Below, in pieces: positions 58,235 to 64,000 of a stretch of DNA of 64,000 bases. Every line of letters starts with the position of its first letter. Positions within the stretch are counted from its first letter, which is position 1. This DNA comes from DASVUS01 sp036388675. Its GTDB lineage: Bacteria; Armatimonadota; Abditibacteriia; Abditibacteriales; Abditibacteriaceae. The notes below the pieces were generated by a model that searched no databases, was not told the DNA's origin, and was given only the letters and a program-made list of their open reading frames with translations. Both the position numbers and the translations under genes were made by a program. Location of the stretch: contig DASVRI010000010.1 of the NCBI GenBank assembly GCA_036388675.1, positions 1-64,000 of the forward strand, in the 5' to 3' direction.

Positions 58235-58714
58235 ATGCCTTCAGGAAAAATACACGCCTCCAGCAGTGCTGTGCTGGCGGTGCCGGCCTGTTTTCTCACG
58301 CTGGGCTACAGCGGCAACTGGACCAATGCGCTGGCCTGCGGTGTGGGATGCCTGGCTGGTATCGCGCTTACGCCCGACCTCGATCAGGAAGGCCTGAGCA
58401 GTTCCGAGTACTGGATTATCAAGTGGACTTTGGGGCTGGGCTTTTTGTGGACGATGCTGTGGTATCCCTACGCGCGCCTGTGCAAACATCGCTCAATTAT
58501 TTCGCATTTCCCGCTCATCGGCACAGCCGGGCGCGTGGTGTATCTTTCCATCTTACCGCTGCTGGCGGTGTACTTTCTGGGATGGCAGCCGCCGCGCATT
58601 CCGCAGACCCCCTTGTTATTGGCGCTTGGCGGCCTCGCTGCCAGCGATATCTTGCACTGGGCGATGGACACACGATTTGGAGATCGCTCCTCCCGCCGAC
58701 GCTCGCGTCGCTAA
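58235..58714 (+). CDS. DUF2227 family putative metal-binding membrane protein
   Basis: A 159-residue protein with three to four hydrophobic segments and conserved metal-ligand-like residues: GKIHA at the N-terminus, ALTPDLDQEG (about 46-55), CKHRSIISHFP (about 88-98), and DILHWAMD near the C-terminus. This pattern of histidines and aspartates is that of DUF2227 and relates it to membrane-bound metal-dependent hydrolases of the YdjM type. The biological role is not established. The C-terminus is basic (RRRSRR), encoded by the start of a tandem repeat that runs across the stop. Confidence 0.8.
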   Translation: MPSGKIHASSSAVLAVPACFLTLGYSGNWTNALACGVGCLAGIALTPDLDQEGLSSSEYWIIKWTLGLGFLWTMLWYPYARLCKHRSIISHFPLIGTAGRVVYLSILPLLAVYFLGWQPPRIPQTPLLLALGGLAASDILHWAMDTRFGDRSSRRRSRR

Positions 58715-58764
58715 ACGGCACTCACGTCGCTAAACGGCGCTCGCGTCGTTGATGACTATGTCGT
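58701..58764. repeat. 19-20-bp tandem repeat spanning a stop codon
   Basis: GCTCGCGTCGCTAAACGGC (58701-58719) is followed by a near copy CTCACGTCGCTAAACGGCG (58721-58739) and by decayed CGTCGTTGATGAC units up to about 58764. The stop of the DUF2227 gene (58712-58714) is in the first unit. Confidence 0.82.
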
Positions 58765-58861
58765 TGATGACCGTTACACAAACGATGGCACGCACCTTCC
58801 ACTGTGCAAGGTGTGCAAGCATCTTCGGGCGCTTGCGAGTACTCGTGAGCAAGGAGTTCCA

Positions 58862-60106
58862 ATGGCGCAGAAGCCCGGCATTTTCCCCACCTTTTTTCTT
58901 TCCGGATTCGAATGTTCAACCTTCGATTGGAAGGATAAAGGCCGCCGCAACTTAATCGTAGAAACGCAGCATGACACGCATGTTGCGGAAGATTACCGGC
59001 GTTTGCGCGAACTTGGCATCGGCGTGGCGCGCGAAGGCATTCCCTGGCCGCTGGTCGATAAGAATGGAAGCTACGACTTCTCTTCGATTGATCCCTATAT
59101 CGAGGCGCTCAAGCGCGAGAAAATCCTGCCCATCTGGGATTTGTGCCACTACGGTTATCCCGAAGGTCTCGACCCTTTTGCCGACGAATTCGCGGATCAC
59201 TTCGCGCGTTACTGTCGCGCTGTGGCCGAATATGTGGTGCCGCGTCTGCCCGGACCACACTTTTTTACGCCCATGAACGAGATCACGTTCTTTGGTTTTA
59301 TCGGCGGCCAGTTCGGTTGGGTCGCCCCCTTCAAGAAAACGCGCGACGAAGGTGTCGTGTTACGCAAAGCGCTGTGCCGCGCCGACATCGCCGGCGTGAA
59401 AGCGATTCGCGAAGTCGATCCTGAAGCGCGCATGGTACACATCGACCCGGTTGTGCAAATCGTCGCGCCGCCCAATGAGCCGGACAAGGAAAGCCCCGCC
59501 TTCTACGAAACGTATGAAGACACCTTTCTCTCGTGGGATATTCTTTATGGACGCGCCTGTCCCGAATTCGGCGGTGCGCCGGAGATACTCGATATTCTGG
59601 GTGCCAACAACTATTCGTTCGGGCAGATGGAGTATCGCGCCGACGGACACCACGAGCCGATTGATCCTGGTGATCCGCGCGTAAAACCACTGTGCGAATT
59701 GCTCACACTCGCATGGGAACGCTACCATCGTCCCATTGTCATCAGCGAGACCAGCGGCTTGAAGGAAGGCCGCGACGAATGGATGCGTGACGTGGTGGAA
59801 GAATCGCTGGCCGCCGTCAACATGGGCATCGACCTGCAAGGCATCTGTTTGTTTCCCGCCGTTGATATGCCCGATTGGCACACCGGCGAGTGGCTACACA
59901 ACGGCATCTGCGACCTGGTTCCTGAAGGCGACGATTTAAAGCGTGTGCCCTATGAACCGTACATTCAAGAACTACGCCGCTGGCAGAAAGAATTTAATCG
60001 CGTCACCGAACTCGACGAAGACCCACTCAGCGACCCCGTCGATTTACAAGATATTGTGCAGGCAGCGCAACGCCTGCACCCACAGGCCGACGCTAACTGG
60101 CATTGA
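58862..60106 (+). CDS. GH1-like beta-glucosidase family protein
   Basis: About 414 residues in a TIM barrel of clan GH-A. TFFLSGFECSTFDWKDKGRR at the start, HDTHVAEDYRRLRELGIGVAREG, the acid/base glutamate in FFTPMNEITFFGF (about 152-164) and the nucleophile in PIVISETSG (about 293-301) are visible. It lacks the full length of standard GH1 enzymes (about 450) and several substrate loops. Related domains occur in sugar-nucleotide genes, so a role in glycan remodelling is as likely as degradation. The ATG at 58862 has AAGGAG before it. Confidence 0.85.
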   Translation: MAQKPGIFPTFFLSGFECSTFDWKDKGRRNLIVETQHDTHVAEDYRRLRELGIGVAREGIPWPLVDKNGSYDFSSIDPYIEALKREKILPIWDLCHYGYPEGLDPFADEFADHFARYCRAVAEYVVPRLPGPHFFTPMNEITFFGFIGGQFGWVAPFKKTRDEGVVLRKALCRADIAGVKAIREVDPEARMVHIDPVVQIVAPPNEPDKESPAFYETYEDTFLSWDILYGRACPEFGGAPEILDILGANNYSFGQMEYRADGHHEPIDPGDPRVKPLCELLTLAWERYHRPIVISETSGLKEGRDEWMRDVVEESLAAVNMGIDLQGICLFPAVDMPDWHTGEWLHNGICDLVPEGDDLKRVPYEPYIQELRRWQKEFNRVTELDEDPLSDPVDLQDIVQAAQRLHPQADANWH

Positions 60107-60143
60107 CTGACGCTGAGTACTCAACCTCGTGAACTCAACGCAA

Positions 60144-60176
60144 CCGGCCCCTCTTTCATCATGAAAGAGGGGCCGG
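60144..60176. terminator. Hairpin between convergent genes
   Basis: CCGGCCCCTCTTTCAT pairs perfectly with ATGAAAGAGGGGCCGG around a single base. It lies between the GH1-like gene (+) and the small helix-turn-helix gene (-). It has no long U-tract but is very stable. Confidence 0.75.
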
Positions 60177-60189
60177 GGTGAACTTCGCT

Positions 60190-60480
60190 TCACGATTCAT
60201 CTGTGGGGCGTTTAACGCCTTTAGACAGTTTCTGTACACGAGCGCGCACACGCGCATTTTGTGGCAGGACACCGGCCTGTGCCGCTAACTCCAGAATGTT
60301 GGCGCGCACCTGCCGGTTCATGCGCGGCGGCAAGCCTTCCTTTTGATACTTCCACATCTGCGACGAGCCACAACCCACTTGTGCTGCGAACTTCTGGTGA
60401 GTCATGCCACTGGCTTCAATGGTGGCGCGCACCTGGTCTGCTGTTAGCGTTTGTAGGGTATCTTCCGCTTTGCCGCTCAT
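60190..60480 (-). CDS. Small XRE-like helix-turn-helix protein
   Basis: About 96 residues. TADQVRATIEASGMTHQKFAAQVGCGSSQMWKYQKEGLPPRMN is a helix-turn-helix of the lambda-repressor type, followed by a basic C-terminus. It should bind DNA. No partner toxin is next to it. The ATG at 60480 is preferred; a GTG 21 bp upstream lies within a 12-bp duplication. Confidence 0.7.
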   Translation of the reverse strand: MSGKAEDTLQTLTADQVRATIEASGMTHQKFAAQVGCGSSQMWKYQKEGLPPRMNRQVRANILELAAQAGVLPQNARVRARVQKLSKGVKRPTDES

Positions 60481-60503
60481 AGATGTCACCGTAGATGTCA
60501 CCG
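60480..60503. repeat. 12-bp tandem duplication at a start codon
   Basis: TAGATGTCACCG is repeated at 60480-60491 and 60492-60503, directly over the start of the helix-turn-helix gene. Confidence 0.85.
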
Positions 60504-60530
60504 CTTCTTGGCTTTAGCCGTATGCTGGCC

Positions 60531-60758
60531 TTAGCCGTTGTTGTCAGCGCCGCGACCGGTTTTCTGTTGCAGTTCGTCAATGCGCTTGGAAGCATCGGCT
60601 TTGGTCAGGGTTTCGTCGAACTCTTCACCGGCCTCGTCCGACAGCGTCTTCAAATACGACTTCTGCGCGCCGGTCATCGGCTCTTCGCCGGTTGTCCATT
60701 CGTCCGGGTCTTTAATCGCATTCGAGTTCTCATTCTGCTGATCGTTTTGCTGTGCCAT
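60531..60758 (-). CDS. DUF3072 family protein
   Basis: A 75-residue acidic protein: EWTTGEEPMTGAQKSYLKTLSDEAGEEFDETLTKADASKRIDELQ matches DUF3072 (a widespread bacterial domain of unknown function that often contains a short helical SAP-like motif). AAAGGA precedes the ATG. It lies 27-50 bp upstream of the helix-turn-helix gene on the same strand. Confidence 0.8.
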   Translation of the reverse strand: MAQQNDQQNENSNAIKDPDEWTTGEEPMTGAQKSYLKTLSDEAGEEFDETLTKADASKRIDELQQKTGRGADNNG

Positions 60759-60866
60759 ATCTATCAAATCCTTTCGCGTTAGCGTTTTCACTCATTTCAG
60801 CAAAACCTATGCCGAACCCGAAAAATCAGCGACTGGTTGGCACAGCTTTTGAGTACTCGTAGTGGC

Positions 60867-61199
60867 ATGAACGACGATTTTTCTGTGAGTTCGGGTGGTG
60901 TGTGCGAGCTTTGCGGGCGGCTAATGCCACAACTACCGCGTCATCACCTCATCCCGCGCACGCGCCACCGCAAAAAGCGAGCCCAGCGCACCTTCGAGCG
61001 AGCCGATATGAAAGAGCGCATCGCCATGCTGTGCCGTCCGTGTCATCGCAATGTGCACGCCGTGCTCGATAATAAAGAATTGGAAAGCAACTACAATACG
61101 CTGGAAACTCTCGCTGCGAATCCTGCCATCAGGAAGTTCACCGAGTGGATCAAGAATAAGCCGCCGGGAACGACCGTGCCGGTGCGCAGGCAGAAGTGA
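60867..61199 (+). CDS. Small HNH-like endonuclease domain protein
   Basis: A 110-residue protein with CELCGR, RHHLIPRTRHRKKRAQRTF, and MLCRPCHRNVHAVLDNKEL. The two CxxC pairs form a zinc site and the HH and H residues form an HNH-type nuclease centre. Proteins of this size are widespread and mostly uncharacterised. The ATG at 60867 is chosen because it lies 9 bp after GAGTACTC (60851) and leaves a normal start; earlier in-frame ATG at 60837 is also possible. Confidence 0.75.
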   Translation: MNDDFSVSSGGVCELCGRLMPQLPRHHLIPRTRHRKKRAQRTFERADMKERIAMLCRPCHRNVHAVLDNKELESNYNTLETLAANPAIRKFTEWIKNKPPGTTVPVRRQK

Positions 61200-61200
61200 T

Positions 61201-62187
61201 TTATGATGTGGAAACTTGCTGCCCTTCAAGAAACTGTATCTGTTGCGGTGTCAGGCGCACGTCGGCGGCACGTAAGCTGTCGGTTAATTGCAGCAAATTG
61301 CGTGGGCCCATGATGGCCACACCGGGAAAGCTCTGACTCCAAATGTAAGACAACGCGACTTCGTTAGTTGTGCGCCCCAACTCTGCGGCTAGTTCCTCCG
61401 CTCGTTTGTAGCGAGCGCGGTTTTCTTCATTGAGGTAAGACGGTGCTAACTTCTTTTGCTTGGGCGTCATTTCAGCGTCGGCTTTGGGTAACGGCGTTGC
61501 GAAGAAACCATTGGCCTGCGACGAGTAAGCGATTTGCGCAAAGCCGCTTTGACGGTGCCAGCGCAGCGTTTCGTCATCCATTTGAATTGTGTTGGCCGCA
61601 CCGCGCACGGCGGCATTTACTTGCGCCAGGCTCCAACCGACCTGGCTGGCGCAAAAGCCGGTCATGCCGTGCTGCTTGGCCTGAAGGTTAGCTTCTTGGA
61701 CGCGTGCCACGCTCCAGTTCGAGGCACCAATAGCGCGAATGCGGCCCGTTTGCAGTTGCTGGTTCAGCGCCTGGATGACTTCCAGCGCCGGAACAGCCGG
61801 ATCGTCGCGATGCATCCAATACAAGTCAATGGAATCGAGTTGCAGGCGGTCGAGGCTTTCCTGTAAGTCGTGTGCGATGTTCTCCGCCGAGAGGCGCGAA
61901 ACTTCCATAGATTCCAGGGGAGGATGGCCACCTTTAGTACTCACCACAAAGTTTTGCGGGCGGCGGCTGCGCAGCCATTGTCCCAAAGTGCGCTCGCTCT
62001 GGCCCCAGCCGTTGGGCAGCCACGCCGCATAAATATGTGCCGTGTCGGCGATGTTGCCGCCCGCTTCGACAAAGGCATCCAGCATGGCGAACGATTCATC
62101 CACCGAAGTGTCGGAACCGAAGCCGGCTGTTCCCAGGCATAGAACAGAAGTTTGTAGCGATGTCTGCGGTATGGAAGTAAAAAGCAT
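61201..62187 (-). CDS. Aldo/keto reductase
   Basis: About 328 residues in a TIM barrel. The catalytic aspartate lies in GGNIADTAHIYAAW (the tyrosine at AHIY), the lysine in FVVSTKGGHP, and the histidine in IDLYWMHRDDP. VQEANLQAKQH and GFAQIAYSSQANGFF are usual. It reduces carbonyl groups of sugars or ketones with NADPH. A perfect hairpin (62198-62220) ends 10 bp before the start. The ATG at 62187 is chosen; a GTG two codons upstream is the alternative. Confidence 0.9.
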   Translation of the reverse strand: MLFTSIPQTSLQTSVLCLGTAGFGSDTSVDESFAMLDAFVEAGGNIADTAHIYAAWLPNGWGQSERTLGQWLRSRRPQNFVVSTKGGHPPLESMEVSRLSAENIAHDLQESLDRLQLDSIDLYWMHRDDPAVPALEVIQALNQQLQTGRIRAIGASNWSVARVQEANLQAKQHGMTGFCASQVGWSLAQVNAAVRGAANTIQMDDETLRWHRQSGFAQIAYSSQANGFFATPLPKADAEMTPKQKKLAPSYLNEENRARYKRAEELAAELGRTTNEVALSYIWSQSFPGVAIMGPRNLLQLTDSLRAADVRLTPQQIQFLEGQQVSTS

Positions 62188-62197
62188 GGGCACCCTG

Positions 62198-62220
62198 CGA
62201 GGGGCTATAGCGCCCCTCGC
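62198..62220. promoter_or_regulatory. Hairpin just upstream of the aldo/keto reductase start
   Basis: GCGAGGGGC and GCGCCCCTCGC form a stem around TATA. On the minus strand it lies between the nucleoside hydrolase stop (62246) and the reductase start, so it may weaken the second gene's translation or end the first transcript. There is no U-tract. Confidence 0.5.
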
Positions 62221-62245
62221 TCCACATAACTCTTACAGCGCTTCG

Positions 62246-63187
62246 CTATTTTCCAGCGCTCACATTCTCTGCATTTCCAGCCGAAACGACAGCGAAGTAA
62301 TGCTCGAAAAAGGCGTCTGCATCGACGGCAAAGGCGGCCTCATGTTGCGGTTCCTCATCCGGGTTGTGAACCGGATAGGTGTGTCCCAGCGTGCGTGGAT
62401 TCACCAGGTCGATTTCCACCTGACAAGGCTCCATTTCACACAAGTCTTCTTCAAAGATTAGCGCTGCGGCCAGAGGGTCGTGGAACGTGACGACCGAAGA
62501 ATGGCGAAACCACACTTCAGCCATCGCCGCCGTGGGCAACAGCGGCCCACCGGCTTCCGAGAAGCGACGACGGCACTCGTCGGCCTCCATGCGGCATTGC
62601 TCCGTCACGTCAAGGCCAACGGCGGCCAGACGCGGCAACGGCGACTGAAAGACTTTGGCTGCCGCGTGCGGGTCACAGATGATATTCCACTCTGTGACCG
62701 AGCCGTGCGGCAACTTGGAAAAGAAGCGACCGCCCATCAGCACCATCTGCTTGAGCAGGCCCGGAATTTCGGGGTCGATAGCGAACAGCAAGGCGATGTT
62801 GGTGAGAGGCCCTACGGCCAGCAGAGTCACTTCACCGGGACGCGAGCGGATGGTGCGACGCAAGAACTCAATCGCGGTGTTTTCCTTGCTTTCAAAAGCC
62901 TTATGCTCCCACTGCGCCGAAAGCGCCTTATGTTGGCTGGCCTGGGGTTGTCGCTGTGTTATCAGCAACGGCTCCTCCGCACCGACATGAATCGGAACAT
63001 GGCCGCGTCCCGCCGCATGACAAATGGCGCTGGCGAGTTCGGCCCGCTTGTGCGGTTCGCCACTGACGGTCGTGATGCCCAGCAGCTCGCAGGCGGGCTG
63101 CTTCAACAGGTACGCCAGTGCAACGGCATCATCAATGTCCGAACCGATGTCAGTGTCAAACAGAACGGGAATTGCGTTCGTGCTCAT
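62246..63187 (-). CDS. Inosine-uridine-preferring nucleoside hydrolase
   Basis: About 313 residues. The calcium-binding signature DTDIGSDIDDAVALAYLL is at the N-terminus. TLLAVGPLTNIALLFAIDPEI and MGGRFFSKLPHGSVTEWNI are typical, and the catalytic histidine fits the HSSVVTFHDPLAAAL region. It releases ribose from nucleosides. The ATG at 63187 follows an AAAGATGAG ribosome-binding stretch. It is probably co-transcribed with the aldo/keto reductase. Confidence 0.92.
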   Translation of the reverse strand: MSTNAIPVLFDTDIGSDIDDAVALAYLLKQPACELLGITTVSGEPHKRAELASAICHAAGRGHVPIHVGAEEPLLITQRQPQASQHKALSAQWEHKAFESKENTAIEFLRRTIRSRPGEVTLLAVGPLTNIALLFAIDPEIPGLLKQMVLMGGRFFSKLPHGSVTEWNIICDPHAAAKVFQSPLPRLAAVGLDVTEQCRMEADECRRRFSEAGGPLLPTAAMAEVWFRHSSVVTFHDPLAAALIFEEDLCEMEPCQVEIDLVNPRTLGHTYPVHNPDEEPQHEAAFAVDADAFFEHYFAVVSAGNAENVSAGK

Positions 63188-63346
63188 AATCTCATCTTTC
63201 TTGTGTGTATTCAAATGCGAGTACTCGGATTATAACTTTACGCCGCGTCTAAACCGAGTGTGCTGCGACGCACGTACTTTCTTTTAGCGGGCATCGTTCT
63301 TGCGAAGCCGTCGACAACTCACTCCGTTCCCTCAAGAGGTTCTTTT

Positions 63347-64000
63347 ATGGCCACTCTCGTTCCCATGCGCTCACTCGGTTCCACCGGCATCTCCGTTCCG
63401 CTGATCGGCTATGGCACCGCGCCACTGGGTAAGGAAAAGAAAGCGACGCGCGAACACGCCGTGCGCTGTCTGCATCATGCCATCGATTGCGGCGTGACCT
63501 ACATCGACACTTCACCCGATTACGGCAGCGAATCGCACGTCGGCGAAGTGATGAAAACGCGGCGCGATGACGTTTTTCTGGCCACCAAAATCAACCGCCG
63601 CAGCCGTGATGGAGTACTCGATGAAGTCAAGGAATCGCTGCGCAAGCTGCAAACCGATCACGTTGATCTGATTCAAGTGCATGCCATCAACGCCTGGGCC
63701 GATCTCGAACAGGCGCTGGCACCTGATGGCGCTCTCACCGGCCTGGAAGAAGCCCGCCGGGAAGGGCTGGTGCGCTTCATCGGCATTACGGGCCACGCGC
63801 GCCCTGAAATTCTGGGACACGCGCTTTATCAATATCCGTTCGACACGGTTCTGGTGGCATTGGGCATCGCCGACCGCCTGGTGAGCAGCCCGGAAACGTT
63901 TTGCCTGCCGCGCGCCGTGGAGCGCAACGTCGGCGTGGTCGCTATGAAGGTGTTCGGACACGGCGCATTTGAAAACCGCGAACTGGCGCTGCGCTACTCG
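63347..64000 (+). CDS. Aldo/keto reductase, cut off by the window end
   Basis: At least 218 residues are in the window. RSLGSTGISVPLIGYGTAPLG at the start, CGVTYIDTSPDYGSESHVGEV (catalytic aspartate and tyrosine), VFLATKINRRSRDG (lysine), and DHVDLIQVHAIN (histidine) match the aldo/keto reductase family. A ribosome-binding site (AAGAGG) precedes the ATG. It is the first gene on the plus strand after the nucleoside hydrolase, which is divergent. A GAGTACTC at 63612 encodes DGVLDE. Confidence 0.9.
   Translation, partial: MATLVPMRSLGSTGISVPLIGYGTAPLGKEKKATREHAVRCLHHAIDCGVTYIDTSPDYGSESHVGEVMKTRRDDVFLATKINRRSRDGVLDEVKESLRKLQTDHVDLIQVHAINAWADLEQALAPDGALTGLEEARREGLVRFIGITGHARPEILGHALYQYPFDTVLVALGIADRLVSSPETFCLPRAVERNVGVVAMKVFGHGAFENRELALRYS

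Larger units (their letters stand above)
470..63619. repeat. Highly iterated palindrome GAGTACTC (50 copies dispersed over the window)
   Basis: Exact copies start at 470, 2909, 4027, 4708, 8269, 9500, 10280, 12416, 13295, 13738, 13753, 16101, 17331, 18503, 21978, 24533, 25704, 26143, 28354, 29417, 30062, 31361, 32154, 34608, 36342, 37412, 38811, 39243, 40548, 41401, 43069, 44043, 44095, 44740, 48574, 49847, 50070, 51264, 51500, 52314, 53399, 53639, 55317, 56202, 57835, 58837, 60115, 60851, 63219 and 63612. One copy is expected by chance. About 26 extend to CGAGTACTCG. Only about a dozen other AGTACT hexamers occur, near the chance level, so the selected unit is the octamer. About 35 copies are inside genes and about 15 are between genes or on stop codons. 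Counts were made by eye and may be off by a few. The function is unknown. Confidence 0.93.

Overview
The window looks like a chromosomal segment, GC content roughly mid-50s by eye, of a free-living bacterium. The best lineage clue is a DUF1559-type prepilin (13796-14497) whose N-terminus runs GFTLIELLVVIAIIGILAAILFPVFARARENARR; the FARARENARR continuation is typical of Armatimonadota and relatives such as Abditibacteriota. The many polysaccharide-degrading enzymes and the mixed, non-proteobacterial gene complement fit this. I see no rRNA, tRNA, CRISPR array, prophage or intact transposase.

The strongest genome-scale signal is the octamer palindrome GAGTACTC. I count 50 copies in 64 kb against about one expected by chance, and about half extend to CGAGTACTCG. 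It lies in genes (three reading frames, read as EYS, R/GVL or ST) and between genes, like the cyanobacterial HIP1 element but with a different sequence.

Layout. 1-725: MITE-like element and a miniature inverted-repeat element. 725-9545: polyol dehydrogenase, GH95 alpha-L-fucosidase, broken porin, sulfotransferase, a 30-residue membrane peptide behind a CRP-like site, and a parallel beta-helix protein. 9616-14497 (minus): a six-gene operon of pseudopilin, OB-fold lipoprotein, FMN-binding-like protein, two FtsX-type permeases and an ABC ATPase. 15233-22205 (minus): PIG-L deacetylase, GH39, GH43 and GH116, a plant-glycan cluster. 22609-33889: SGNH hydrolase, SMP-30 lactonase, SDR, RNB ribonuclease, APH-like kinase, VOC protein, Gfo/Idh oxidoreductase, class I aldolase, DUF3431 protein, spore-photoproduct-lyase-like radical SAM enzyme and a hypothetical protein.

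33993-44096 is one tightly packed eight-gene operon: class I HMG-CoA reductase, possible lipid-binding protein, UbiA prenyltransferase, PEP-synthase-like phosphotransferase, BtaA-like DUF3419 protein, dolichol/phytol-kinase-like membrane protein, GNAT and an AMP-forming ligase. It reads as an undescribed isoprenoid-lipid or prenylated-metabolite pathway.

44114-51248: dienelactone hydrolase, SDR, a fasciclin protein divergent from a CarH/LitR-type B12 photoreceptor regulator with 11-bp operator repeats at both promoters, LysE exporter, YiiX-like peptidase, alpha/beta hydrolase and a second Gfo/Idh protein. 51358-54294: a DNA-damage group (SRAP protein, LexA-like repressor behind a perfect palindrome, ImuB). 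54306-57723 (minus): sulfatase, sulfotransferase and a genuine formylglycine-generating enzyme. 57856-58112: a candidate small RNA with a perfect consensus promoter. 58235-64000: DUF2227 protein, GH1-like protein, small regulatory/HNH/DUF3072 genes, aldo/keto reductases and a nucleoside hydrolase.

Two further patterns recur. A cloverleaf-forming interspersed repeat occurs at about 15.1, 24.6 and 28.9 kb, with an arm-only derivative at 0.35 kb. Short tandem duplications (12-25 bp units) sit repeatedly on or next to stop and start codons.
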